Shown: piece by piece, positions 12,131-22,912 of the stretch
How the letters are laid out: each line of letters opens with the position of its first letter
How positions within the stretch are numbered: position 1 is the first letter of the stretch
Source of the DNA: Cordilura impudica
Taxonomy: Eukaryota > Arthropoda > Insecta > Diptera > Scathophagidae
Length of the DNA stretch: 64,000 bases
Assembly: GCA_963682025.1 (NCBI GenBank)
Contig: OY821520.1
Coordinates: forward strand, 182,334,036 to 182,398,035
Direction: 5' to 3'
The notes under the pieces: generated by a model
Seen by the model: only the letters and a program-made list of their open reading frames with translations
What the model was told of the DNA's origin: nothing
Databases searched by the model: none
Made by a program: the position numbers and the translations under genes

Positions 12131-12330
12131 CAAACCCACTGATATGCTAAAAAATATATGTGAAATTAATATTAAATTAATTTGTAAATTCATACTCGAA
12201 AATAGTTTACAAAAACTCATTTAAAATGAAAATGCTCAGAGTCGAAAGCCATTGCAGCTAGTACTCCTTATCCCAAATTAATTATTGTAATTGTATTATT
12301 GTAATTAATAAATAAATAATTTATAATAAT

Positions 12331-14362
12331 GTTTCCACAATTATTAATTACAATTTGTGCAATGGCTAAGTACTGTTACAGAGATGTAGACGATGTAATT
12401 TTGCACATAGAGAGCAACGACTTCTTTAAGAACTGTAACCTAGAACACATTGAAATTCACAAAGGAAAAATTACTAATTTTGCATCGAATTTGAAAAGAC
12501 GGTACATTGACTGCTCTCATAGCAAGGCAAAGATGTACAAACGTTACCAAGACTGGTTAATAAAGGAACTTATTTTTGAGAGTGCATCTACAACTGCCAA
12601 CGAAAGTGGAAAAAGGGTCGACCAGCAAAACCAATTGACGGATGTAGTGAAAGATCTCGAAGGCGCAAGCTGGAGAATATCAATGAAGAAATTTCTCAAA
12701 GAATTATTAAGGATTCATTTTTGCACCAAATTCAACCGATCCAAAATAAAAAAAATAAACTTGAAATAACTGAAAAAATAGTAGAAGCGAGCCCAAGGCG
12801 CACAAAGAGGATTTTGAAAAGCATTCCTACACCAATTGAAGATAAGAAATTTACGCCGGAAGAAGCGTTCGCCCTATTTTTGGATTTGAAATTGACCAAA
12901 AATCAATATAAGGAATTGCGGAAGCGAACCAATGAAAAGAATTGTGGGATTTTTCCAGAGTATCGAGAATTAGTTTCTGCCAAAAAAGAATGCTTACCTT
13001 CACAATCTGCTATTAGTGTCACTTCAACATCAGCAGAAATAAAATTGCAAGATCTCTTTGAACGTACTGCAGAACTTAGCAATCGTTACGCTTCATACTG
13101 ATCATTTAAAAAAAATTGGTAATGGCAGCATTACTTTAATTTCTAAATGGGGATGTGATGGATCCTCTGGTCAGAAACAATACAAGCAATTTAATGCCGA
13201 AAATTCATCAGATGCTAATTTATTTATGGTATCTTTCATTCCATTGCTCTTAACAAAAAGGTATAGCGTCTTAAGTCGTCAACTAGTAGAGCAACAGAAA
13301 TTGATATATGGAAAAATGAAATTCCTTCTTCAACAAAGTATTGCAGACCAATAAAATTTGCATTCAAAAAGGAAACCAAAGATGTCATAACTGAAGAAGT
13401 TCAAAAAATAAAAGATCAAATTAAGGAACTTCAACCAGTAATATTTAAATTTGATAACCAAGACATTGAAGTACATTTTAAAATGTGTCTCACATGATTG
13501 ATGGAAAAGTTGCACAAGCTTTAACTGGAACAAAGTCAACGTCAAGCTGCATTATATGCCAAAAGACATCAAGTCAATTAAGCCAACCCCCACCAAAAGA
13601 CGATAGTTTTAAGGAAGCCTACGAATTTGGAATGTCCCCTCTTCATGCTAGAATATATTTCATGGAGCATATTCTTAAATTGGGTTATGATTTGGAATTT
13701 GGTCCGTTAGGCGAAACAGTGAGAAAAAACAAAGAAAATGAAGAAAAAATAAAGCAAAAAAAAACAAATTCAACAAAAATATCTACAGCTAGGCCTCGTA
13801 ATCGACCAACCAAAAAAAAAGGGGAAGGAAACACAAATTATGGAAATACTGCAAGGAGATTTTTTTCCGATCCGGAAACTGCAGCATCTATCACAGGTGT
13901 AGATCATGAATTAATAAGACGATTCAAAATCATATTACAAGTTCTAGCATGCAGCAGAAAGATAAATGCAAAAAAATTTGGAGAGTACGCCAATAAAACA
14001 GCTATACTTTATAATGAAAAATACTCTTGGAGATATATGCCATCCACAGTTCATAACATTTTGTACCATGGGGAACAAATAATTCAAAACAATATGCTAC
14101 CAATAGGAGAACTATCTGAAGAAGCGCAAGAAAAAAGGAACAAAGACTACAGATTCCTTCGCGAGCACAACACAAGGAAAATGTCCAGATGTTGTACTAA
14201 TGAACACTTATCACTATTTTGTTGTGCACTTCAGATCCATATATGTTCAACATTCGTCAAAATTGGAAAACTACCTCTATTGAATTAGACGAAGAAGCTA
14301 AACAACTTCTAGAAGATGAAAATCAAGGCTATTTAGAAGAAATTTTTACTAAAATTGGTTGA
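12331..14362 (+). pseudogene. Transib transposase (RAG1-related), broken
   Basis: Segments in three frames together follow the Transib order. 12,329-12,769 is the N-terminal region. 12,721-13,101 has FTPEEAFALFLDLKL and KLQDLFERTAEL. 13,058-13,354 has SKWGCDGSSGQKQYKQF, carrying the first catalytic Asp. The frame then slips to give STKYCRPIKFAFKKE. 13,485-14,288 has HMIDGKVAQALTGTKS with the second Asp, CIICQKT as a zinc-binding pair, FGMSPLHARIYFMEH, NTARRFFSDPE, PSTVHNILYHG and LSEEAQEKRNKDYRFLRE, which should hold the catalytic Glu region. The C-terminus reads to a stop at 14,362 after another shift. At least four frameshifts make it nonfunctional. Transib is the superfamily from which RAG1 derives; the right inverted end and a CGTCG duplication follow downstream. 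Confidence 0.8.
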
Positions 14363-15027
14363 TTTAAAGTACTTTTTCATTACACTAACAATAAGTTACA
14401 CTTTTTTTTATATAGTTAAAAAATTTTCTTTATTTAAAAATTTATATATTTTGTAAATTTACAATAAAAATTGTTATATTTCATAAATTTACCATAAAAA
14501 TTGATATAGAAATATTTAAAAAGACAATAAAAAAAAAATTAACTAAAGCAAAAACATACGAGTTTTGCATTGAAACTTCTCTATCTTGAACTAATATAAG
14601 GTAACTTTTACGTTCCCTGCTTAATAAATTATATTCTAACTCGGAATCATTCAAAAAAAAAACAACCTTTGGCCCTTGTGCACATTAGGACTAAAAAGTT
14701 TACGGGGGCCAAAGTTAGGCATTTTCTGAAAAAATTAACTTAAAATATTGTTAAAAAGTATTAGTTGTAAAATTAACTGAAAAAATAAGACATTATATTA
14801 AAAAAAAACCTTTTTTTACCTTTTAACACTTCACTTTTGTACTAAAATTCACAAACAAATGAAAATGTATTTTAAACCCTCCGTAACTTTTTTTATTTTC
14901 GGTCGAGAATTACGTTTTATAGCAAAACTTAAAGGCTAAAGTCTCAGCTACCCAACAAAAAATTCCTATCCAATCAAAAGTTATAGATTTTTGACCGCCT
15001 TCTCGTCAAATGGTCCACTGTGCGTCG
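14363..15027 (+). repeat. Transib 3' region, right terminal repeat and TSD
   Basis: After the transposase stop comes AT-rich untranslated sequence. It finishes at 15,011-15,022 with TGGTCCACTGTG, whose reverse complement CACAGTGGACCA has the CAC...GTGG form of Transib ends. The next five bases are CGTCG, fitting the known Transib preference for a CGNCG target. I could not find the matching left end; the 5' side is rearranged by a duplication and insertions. Confidence 0.6.
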
Positions 15028-15654
15028 TTATTTAAAGAAAAAACTCAGAAATGGTCAATATATTTTTTTTTAATTAAACACATGTAAAGAGCGTTAAAAA
15101 TTATTATCTTTGGCATCGTTAACTCAAACCTGACAAAAATGGACATGCGCGGTTATTCCAGAAAACCACAGAATACACAGATTAAAAATGGTGTTGGAAA
15201 TCGAACTCCTTATAAATGCCGATTTTTGGTTTCTTTATGGATCTAATTGGGCTTGTTCAATTTCTGTTCTCACCAGTTTTTTTTTTTTTTTTTTTTTTTT
15301 GTATAAAGTTTTGGCAAATTGATTATTGTAGAAGTTACATTACAAATTTATGAATTGTTGTGTGCACCGAAAAATAACCTTAATAATTTCGCCGTAACAC
15401 CCCCTAGAAATATTTAGTTATATTTTCGATTTTCTACAAAAATAAATTAAATTTCTACTTTGTTTTTTTCTCAAAGAATCAAGAATATAAACCAATTGGC
15501 TGATTTGAACGGTAGCTAGGATAATGTAATAGCTTAGTAACAAAAATAAAAACAAAAAACGCTTACAGTTCGTCAAAACACATGAAACGAAGGAGAGCAA
15601 ATTTAATATATTGGGATCTGATCGAAATCCATACGTTTAGCGAATAGCTAATAA
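15028..15654. other. AT-rich stretch with poly-T, nothing recognised
   Basis: Contains a T run of more than 20 bases at about 15,279-15,300. No coding frame or element end was recognised. Confidence 0.5.
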
Positions 15655-16030
15655 GGGGATTTTTCAAAACATGTTAAGCCAACATTGCAACACGATGATG
15701 GATCGGAGTTGTTTGAGAGTCTTTCTCTCTAACTGATGCCAAAGCTGATAGCTTTCATTTAAAAATTGTAAAAACCAATTCGCCCATATCCAAGGTAAAG
15801 CTGGATAACAAGTAGCTTTTTTATAACATTCCGCATGTTATGGATACACCTACCCAGAGTCCCAATATTAATCCCTTCGATAATCTTTGGAGCTATTCAA
15901 TAACAAAGTTATAAAATACCTTATTTCCTCAAAACCAGAGGTGAAGCGAACTATAGGGATCCAAAGAATTGTCGTAAGCTGGTGCAAAGTATGCCTTAGA
16001 GACTATAGTTTGTAATTCTAGTTGAATGAC
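15655..16030 (+). pseudogene. Tc1-type transposase fragment
   Basis: The plus strand reads VKPTLQHDDGSELFESL near 15,673, equivalent to the VKPTVKHGGGSVMVWG block of Tc1 transposases. Further on it reads TQSPNINPFDNLWSYSITK near 15,850, equivalent to the SPDLNPIENLW block with its catalytic region. A C-terminal piece SCKVCLRDYS follows in another frame. Stops and shifts separate the blocks, so this is a relic. The end of the transposase is present and the N-terminus is absent. Confidence 0.65.
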
Positions 16031-16079
16031 TCCATACCAATTATTTATAAATATTAGCTTATTAAATTATATGTACGAT

Positions 16080-16910
16080 TTTTCGCTTTCATTAAATAAA
16101 ATAAAGAAATGCAAATCGTCTGGGCCCGACAACATAACTTTAGAGCTGTTAAAATAAAGTGCTAATACGTTATCGGAATTTCTCACATTACTGACAAGAT
16201 ATTCGTACCTCACCAACAAATTTCCTGCAGATTGGAAAGACTGGCATGGTATTACAGTACTAAATGCTATACGTAAAGCGACAAACAATATCCCAAAACT
16301 GTATGAGGTCGGATCTAGGGAATTCTAAAGAATATCGTCACGCAAATACGCAAACTTTTAATAGATGCACAGTGTAAGGTTTGCTTTAACGGCGAATAAA
16401 ACCAACCATTCGCAACTGCTGCTGCCGTTTGACATGGTAGTATCCTGTCACCCACACTATTTATTTTACTTCTGGAATGTGTATTGGAAAAACAAACCGA
16501 GATACCCACATAGGCATTCGTTGGAATATTGCAGAGTACCTAAGTGATATTGACTACGCAGAAGATATCTGTCAAATGGTTCATCATTTTTCGGATATTA
16601 AATTAAAGGTTAATAGACTCTCCCAAAATGCCAAAAAATATAGGAATGAGAATTTACTTAAAAATGACAAAACTAATGCGTACCGGTACTACAAATTTAA
16701 CACCACTTTTAGTTGATGGCAACGAAATTGTAAAAGTAGAAGCATTCAACTACCTTGGTTGCAATATCCATGACTGATATTGGTGCTCGTATAGATAAGG
16801 CATTCCAAAAGTTGCACAAAGTTTGGCGTGCTAAAAGCATATCGCATAAGACTAAATTAAGAATATCAAATTGCAGTGTAAAGAAGAGAGAATTAGAATG
16901 AAGAGACATT
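16080..16910 (+). pseudogene. RTE-type reverse transcriptase fragment
   Basis: In successive plus-strand frames I read FPADWKDWHGITVLNAI, IGIRWNIAEYLSDIDYAED, VHHFSDIKLKVNRLSQNAKK and LLVDGNEIVKVEAFNYLGC. These match the RTE-clade reverse transcriptase from the PxxWK block through the YADD box (here YAED, so the second catalytic Asp has become Glu) to the FxYLG block. Several frameshifts and stops occur. The endonuclease part is absent, so the copy is 5'-truncated and inactive. A second, independent RTE fragment lies at 40,745-41,560. Confidence 0.7.
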
Positions 16911-17049
16911 TTCATGGCAGTATCTCAATGGTTTGTACAACTTTTTCTCTACGCGGCCCTTCTAGCTAAGCTTATATTTCTACCAGAATCAATTCCGTGT
17001 TGGAAATACTTCTAGTTGAGCATGTTCCTGATATATTTTCCAGAAGATT

Positions 17050-17240
17050 ATGCAGCAATTCTTGTCTAAAATTATTGACATTTTGAACTGGCCCGCCCGA
17101 AGTTCAGATCTTAATCGCATACAAAAATTGTGTGGGATTCTAACTCACAAAAGGTATGCTAATCGGTAGAAATATTGTAACGTTAATGAAATTTTGAACT
17201 CAATGAAAAATCATATTTCCACCACGTATTAACACACTCT
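17050..17240 (+). pseudogene. Tc1-type transposase C-terminal fragment
   Basis: The plus strand gives LNWPARSSDLNRIQKLCGIL, then KRYANR and NVNEILNSMKNHI. This is the DWPARSPDLNPIENLWGIL block and the following region of Tc1 transposases. The Glu of ENLW is replaced by Gln-Lys-Leu and an internal stop is present. It is a separate copy from the one at 15.7 kb because the same block occurs in both. Confidence 0.65.
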
Positions 17241-17246
17241 CTTGTT

Positions 17247-18346
17247 TATACCCCGTATTTATACACTCGTATTTATAAACCTTGTACCCGGGGTACATTG
17301 CGTTTGTAAGCTACCTTTTATTATATCAATCGACTCAGAATAATTATCTGAGACGATTTAGCGATGACCATCCGTCCATCAGTCTGTCCGCATGTCTACC
17401 TGTCTGTCTGCGTGTCCATGTATATCTTGTACACAAACTACAGGTCGCAAATATATTTATATTTTTATACAAATTAGCGTATAAGCTTTTGTCGGATATA
17501 GCATGAACGGTGTTCAAGCTAGAACATAAGAATTTTGATTTAAAAAAGAATACACAATTACATAACCTTGAAGTTTTAACATGTAAAGTAAAGTAATAAA
17601 TTTGGGTTTTTACTGTACCAGTTTTTATGTATTAGAATAAAGATAAGAACAATGCATTGGTATTCTTGACGAATGCATTTTTGTGTGTTGATCAGGTAAC
17701 GACCCGTAGTTTGATTTTATTTGTTTGCTTTACAGCTACACATATTGTCGTGTAGCATACATAATATGAGATAAGATTCCTGCTTAGAATTAAAAATAGT
17801 GTAATAAGTTGTAATCTTTTATGTAAATACATTTCCCACATGGGTTGGTTTCATGTGGAAAACGTATGTTTAATAGTTTTTAAAGTATTTAGGAAATTAT
17901 ATATAAGTAGGGAAAAATTGTAAATAAAGGTCAGTTCAATTTGAAACGCTCGAACGATTGTGTCGTCTAATTCATTTTATATTCGCTCTCGCTAGCTAGT
18001 CGAAAACAAACGGAATGGAAATCGGTTCATGTTCAGACGTATTCCCCAATACAAATGTCTGCTATGAAATATACTTAAATTGCCCTATGATCCTGATTAT
18101 CATATAGATCTCGGTCTATTATCTAGTACTCCAAAACGAACATTGCACAGATTTTTCTCATATTTGTAAATGAACAATTTGTATACGAACAATAAATAAC
18201 TTCACCAAATATGGTCATATTCGGTGCATTTTCGACCTAGTCCCCATATAAAAATAACTTGCGATGGACCTTAGTTCCGTTGTCTAAGCTAATGATATAA
18301 GGATACCTATAGTCGGTTTAGACCGACTATAATTTTCTTACTTGTT
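17247..18346 (+). mobile_element. Family A (DINE-1-like) copy split by a solo LTR
   Basis: The left part has the internal CCGT/TCTG region at 17,368-17,420 and TGTCCATGTA...CAGGTCGCAAATAT. The right part resumes with AATGGAAATCGGTTCATGTTCAG and ends in the family hairpin (GTCGGTTTAGACCGAC) and CTTACTTGTTTT. The interruption at 17,511-18,008 is a separate LTR insertion. The copy is diverged, about as old as the one at 2.8 kb. Confidence 0.75.
17511..18008 (+). mobile_element. Solo LTR with 5-bp target duplication
   Basis: The 498-base block starts TGTTCAAGCTAG and ends TCGAAAACA. It is flanked on both sides by AACGG (17,506-17,510 and 18,009-18,013). Removing it restores a continuous family A sequence. 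Inside are a TATA box (TATATAAG near 17,899-17,907) and an AATAAA signal (17,923-17,928), as expected of a retrotransposon LTR. The TGTT...AACA ends and 5-bp duplication fit BEL/Pao or Gypsy; the family cannot be fixed without its internal region, lost by LTR-LTR recombination. Confidence 0.85.
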
Positions 18347-18973
18347 TTGAAGTTATTAAACACAATGTAGGCAAAATTAGTTACTAATGTTTAAATAAAA
18401 TAATGTAAACTAGCAGATTCCAGCCCTCGGAATTCGAGCGCAAATTCTAGGAAATTTTATTTTTTTCATTAAATAAAAACCCTAAAAGTATGCCAATCAA
18501 TTATAGCCAATTCACAAATCAACGCAAAAATGCAAACTCGTTTTTTTTACAAACACATTAACAAATTGAATAAACACACACATAACATTGTATAATTTTA
18601 TGTATGTGTTAGTAGCAACCTTAAATGCACTTTACTCAAAATAAAGGAAAAAATTAAAAAATCTGTAAATCTGCAAAACGCTAAAAAGAAATATCTTTTA
18701 AATAATATACGTTTGGTCAAAATCGGGATAAAACGATAGATCAAAACATCAGTCACAAGAAATCGCCTAGCCTATTAATATTATAGATTATTACATCTTC
18801 GACATCTTTCTTATTTTGTTTTCCTTTCTTCTTATATATATAAAAAATTTATATAATAAATTAATTTGTTAAATTCCCTCCCAAATAATTTTTTTTTTTT
18901 TTTTGCCAGAAATTTTAAAAGTTTAAGAAATTGGATGATTTAGGACGATATTACGCTGTACGTACTCAGTAAT
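18347..18973. other. AT-rich stretch, nothing recognised
   Basis: No coding frame, RNA gene or element end seen. Confidence 0.5.
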
Positions 18974-20571
18974 TATACCCTATACCACTATGTGGTTTGG
19001 GTATAATGACTTTGTGCTGCTGTTTGTAAAAACCAAAAATATTTGACCTAGACCCATCTTTAATTATACCGATCGAATCAGAATCACTTTCTGAGTTGAT
19101 TTAACAATGTCCGTCCGTCCGTCCGTCCGTCCGTCCGTCCGTCTGTGTGTCCATGTAAAGCTTGTAATCAAACTGCAGGTCGCAAATATGAATATATTTT
19201 GATGAAATTTGATATATAAGCTTTTATCGGCCATGGGATGAACGCTATTGAAATTGGTGAGAATCGGTCCATGTTCACACCTAGCCCCCATACAAATTAC
19301 CCATATGAAATCGACATAAATTGCCATAAGATCCAAATTGTCATATAGATCTTACTCAAATTGGGTTTGTATGCCTTCATTACATCCACTAATGAGTAGT
19401 CCAAAAATGCTCCCTTTGACCCCATATAGAGCTGCTTCCCGATCTTCACTTAAATCTATTAAAAACAAAAATATTGCACTGATTCTTCTCAAATTTTGTT
19501 TGTATATATTTTTGCAAAATACAAGAGACTTTACCAAACATGATCAGGATCGGTCCATTTTTGGACCTAGTCCCTTTATAGATATAGCATCCGATATGAA
19601 TTTTTTCATATCTGCAGCCAAAAAAATTAATAAAAATCCCATTCAAATTTGGTTTATGCTTATTATACCCTATACCACTATGTGGTTTGGGTATAATGAC
19701 TTTGTGCTGCTGTTTGTAACAACCAAAAATATTTGACCTAGACCCATCTTTAATTATACCGATCGAATCAGAATCATTTTTTGAGTTGATTAAACAATGT
19801 CCGTCCGTCCGTCCGTCCGTCCGTCCGTCCGTCCGTCCGTCCGTCCGTCTGTGTGTCCATGTAAAGCTTGTAATCAAACGGCAGGTCGCAAATATGAATA
19901 TATTTTGATGAAATTTGGTATATAAGCTTTTATCGGCCATGGGATGAACGCTATTGAAATTGGTGAGAATCGGTCCATGTTCAGACCTAGCCCCCATACA
20001 AATGACCCCTGTGAAATCGACTTATATTGCCATAAGATCCAAATTATCATATAAATCTTAGTCAAATTGGGTTTGTATGTATTTATTACATCTATTGATC
20101 AGTGATCCAAAAATGATCCCTATGGGACAACTCTTAGCTGCTTCCCGATCTTCACTTAAATCTATCAAAAAACAAAAATATTGCACTGATTCTTCTCAAA
20201 TTTTGTTTGTGTATATTTTTGCAAAATACAAGAGACCTTACCAAACATGGTCAGGATCGGTCCATTTTTGGGCCTAGTCCCCATATAGATATAGCATCCG
20301 ATAAGAACTTTTTCATATCTGCAGACAAAAAAATTTTAAAAATCCCACTCAATTTTGGTTTATGCTTATTTTGTATGTCCAGTTAGTTGGGCCTATGGGG
20401 TAGGGTCTCTAAACGCATGGTATAGGGTATCCTATAGTCGGTCTAGACCGACTATAATTTTCTTACTTGTTTTTTATATCGAATTAATTGGACCGAAGAG
20501 ATAGGGTTTCTAAACGCATGGTATAGGGTATCGTATAGTCGGTCTAGACCAACTATAATTTTCTTACTTGT
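18974..20571 (+). mobile_element. Family A copy (outer), split by a second copy
   Basis: The left part runs 18,974-19,673 and stops inside the GGTTTATGCTTAT region. The right part, 20,472-20,571, resumes with TTATATCGAATTAATTGG and carries the usual end (GTCGGTCTAGACCAACTATA, CTTACTTG). One base in the right half of the hairpin differs from the perfect palindrome. The break point again lies in a T run. Confidence 0.8.
19674..20471 (+). mobile_element. Family A copy nested inside another
   Basis: A complete element from TATACCCTATACCACTATGT to TAGTCGGTCTAGACCGACTA plus CTTACTTGT. The CCGT run is longer here (about 12 units, 19,800-19,847) than in the other copies. It is inserted within the outer copy at 18,974-20,571 in the same orientation. 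Confidence 0.8.
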
Positions 20572-21532
20572 TTTTTAATCATCGTTGTAGAAAACTAGAA
20601 TCTAGGAAACTTTCATTTTAATTCAGCTAAGAAAATAAGCTATTTTGATTTTGCGTTCTATGAATTTGATAAACTTTGATATGAACTAAGAAATATTTTG
20701 TTTTCAACCTCTAGGGCTAAAAAACTCACAGAAATGTTCTAAAGAAATTGCGTTTATCTTCAAAGGTAAAATGTAAAAGGTAGTGCGACATCTTTTACAA
20801 GGACACTTACCGCAACTACATTTGAGAAAGGTGAAAAATCATTATCACACGATCAAAATTGGGAATATATTTTAAAAACCTATATTTTTAATAATTGTGA
20901 CAAATTCAATTAGTGTTTATTTTTGTTTCAAAGTAATAAATAAAAAAGTTAAATCAGATTAATTAGATTTTTTTGGAAATTTTATTTTACTTATAAAAAA
21001 CCTAATAAAAAAAAAATATTTTACCTAAGTTTTGTTATTTAAAAAATACAAATAAAATTGCTTGGCTTATTTGGAGTATCTGCTATTGGCAATGTTTTGT
21101 TTAAATTGTTTACCTGTTCTCAAGTCTATTTTTATGTACTCACTCGTTAAAACAAAGACACCTCATATAACAATCGTCAACATGATTTCCAATGTTTTTA
21201 ACATTTGATTTTTTTCTATTGAAATAACTCAAGCATATAAATATATACTCAAATGTTTGTATTTAAATTGAATGTGTTTTTTTTAATATTGAGCCTACTG
21301 TTGGCAAATTTATTAACGACTTGTACTTGGAAAAACAAAAATTTCTGCAGATTTTATTTCTACCTACACATGTAAGCATAAATAAAAAAGACTAAATAAA
21401 TCTATTGATATGTTATAAATATCGATGCTGACTTACCTTTTAAAATATCTGTAGATGCTTTAGTAGAAAAATAAGTCCATGATTTTCGATTCAAATAGTA
21501 GAAGTTCCTGGCCTTAAATTGTATTAAATTGT

Positions 21533-21586
<54 letters not shown>

Positions 21587-22254
21587 AGATGTTTTTCTTT
21601 AAATTTTACATGTATTTTTTTCAATAAATTTCTTCAACTTTAAAATTCTTTTTACACTGCACTGTCAGCTAGCAGTCCGCCAAGATATCTATAGAAATAT
21701 ATAAACACATGAGCGCACAAACAAATTTGGATAAACATTTGCAAAAATGGCTTCATAAAATAATCAAAAGCAATTGTCGATGCCGCCGATACAGAAGCTG
21801 TTTTGTTTTATACTTATTCGGAATCAAATGTAGATATATTTATTTTATTTTTGTTTATTTTACACATACACATTGACAAATGAAATATTTCCAATTTTTA
21901 TATACACGAATTTTAAGTCAATTTACTACGTACATAAAATATTTATGAAAAACAGAAAATTATTTATTATTTTACAATAATACGAGCGATAAACGATAAT
22001 ATTGGCACACATAATACATACATAACAATATTTATTTGGACGCATTTTTCATTTAGTTTTTTAATTTTTTTTTAAATATTATTATTCTTTTTCATTAATT
22101 GTATTTATTAAGTAATCTATTTTAATTTGTTCTATCGAATTACTTGTTTTTAACTTCATGTTTTTTTATTCTCTGCGCGTATCCGAAAATATTGGGGAAA
22201 AACTGCAGTGTAATGACAGTAAACAAATATTAATATTTTTTTAAAGATGCATAT
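20572..22254. other. AT-rich stretch, no gene recognised
   Basis: Low-complexity AT-rich DNA with an (AT)n microsatellite but no supported coding region or transposon end. Confidence 0.5.
21537..21582. repeat. (AT)n microsatellite
   Basis: An uninterrupted run of AT dinucleotides for about 46 bases. Confidence 0.95.
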
Positions 22255-22912
22255 ATACATAATAGAGTGTTTTTTTTTTTTTTTGGTTTTTGTTTTTGAT
22301 TTTTTGATATCATTACTTTTCAGAAGGTTTTTGCGCCAATAAAAATAATGTCGTTTTTGTTCTTTTAAAATTCCAACTCCTTCAATCGCCTCTCGGCGAC
22401 TAATATCGCGAATTTTGGGTACCTTACTTTGTAGAACAAAAACAGCTAAATATACTTAAAATCTGACTACAAGAATCGATTCTACATAAAAAATTAGGCT
22501 TATGAGCAGTTTTTTGCCCTTTTATAATGCACCGGATAGCCATTAGGGTCATCGGAAAAAATTATTTTTTTTTAATTCTTTCATTTTAACTATTTTTTCG
22601 TATAACATTTAAAGAGGATTCTTATCTGAAAAAAATGGTATACTATACTTGTTTTGTATTAAAAAAAATTATAAACTAAGTAACACTTTTAAAAGTTGCT
22701 AGAGTTCAAAAATTTTGTTATTCTTATATTATTTAAATTTTCATTGAATTAGGTTTGGAGTTTTAAGTATTCGTAATTTTAACATTATTTTATGAAATGT
22801 GTGATCTTAAGAAAATAACTGAAAAAAGAATTAGACGGATTCCAGGTAAATGCAGTATATATTATTTTAATAAAATTATATAACTAGTTACGTTTTTCCC
22901 TAAGATATTCGG

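Larger units (their letters stand above)
7026..12318 (+). mobile_element. I-clade LINE, nearly full length, frameshifted
   Basis: The 5.3-kb element has ORF1 with zinc knuckles and ORF2 with endonuclease, reverse transcriptase and RNase H. That order and the RNase H domain place it in the I group of non-LTR retrotransposons. It is flanked by a perfect 12-base target duplication ATTTATAATAAT (7014-7025 and 12,319-12,330). The 3' tail is made of TAATTA/AATAAATA-type repeats rather than pure A, as in I elements. The 5' end (CGTCAGTCATCGAC...GACGTGCGG) has an initiator-like start and a GACGTG motif about 25 bases in, resembling the internal downstream promoter of fly LINEs. Frameshifts in ORF2 make it inactive. 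Confidence 0.85.
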
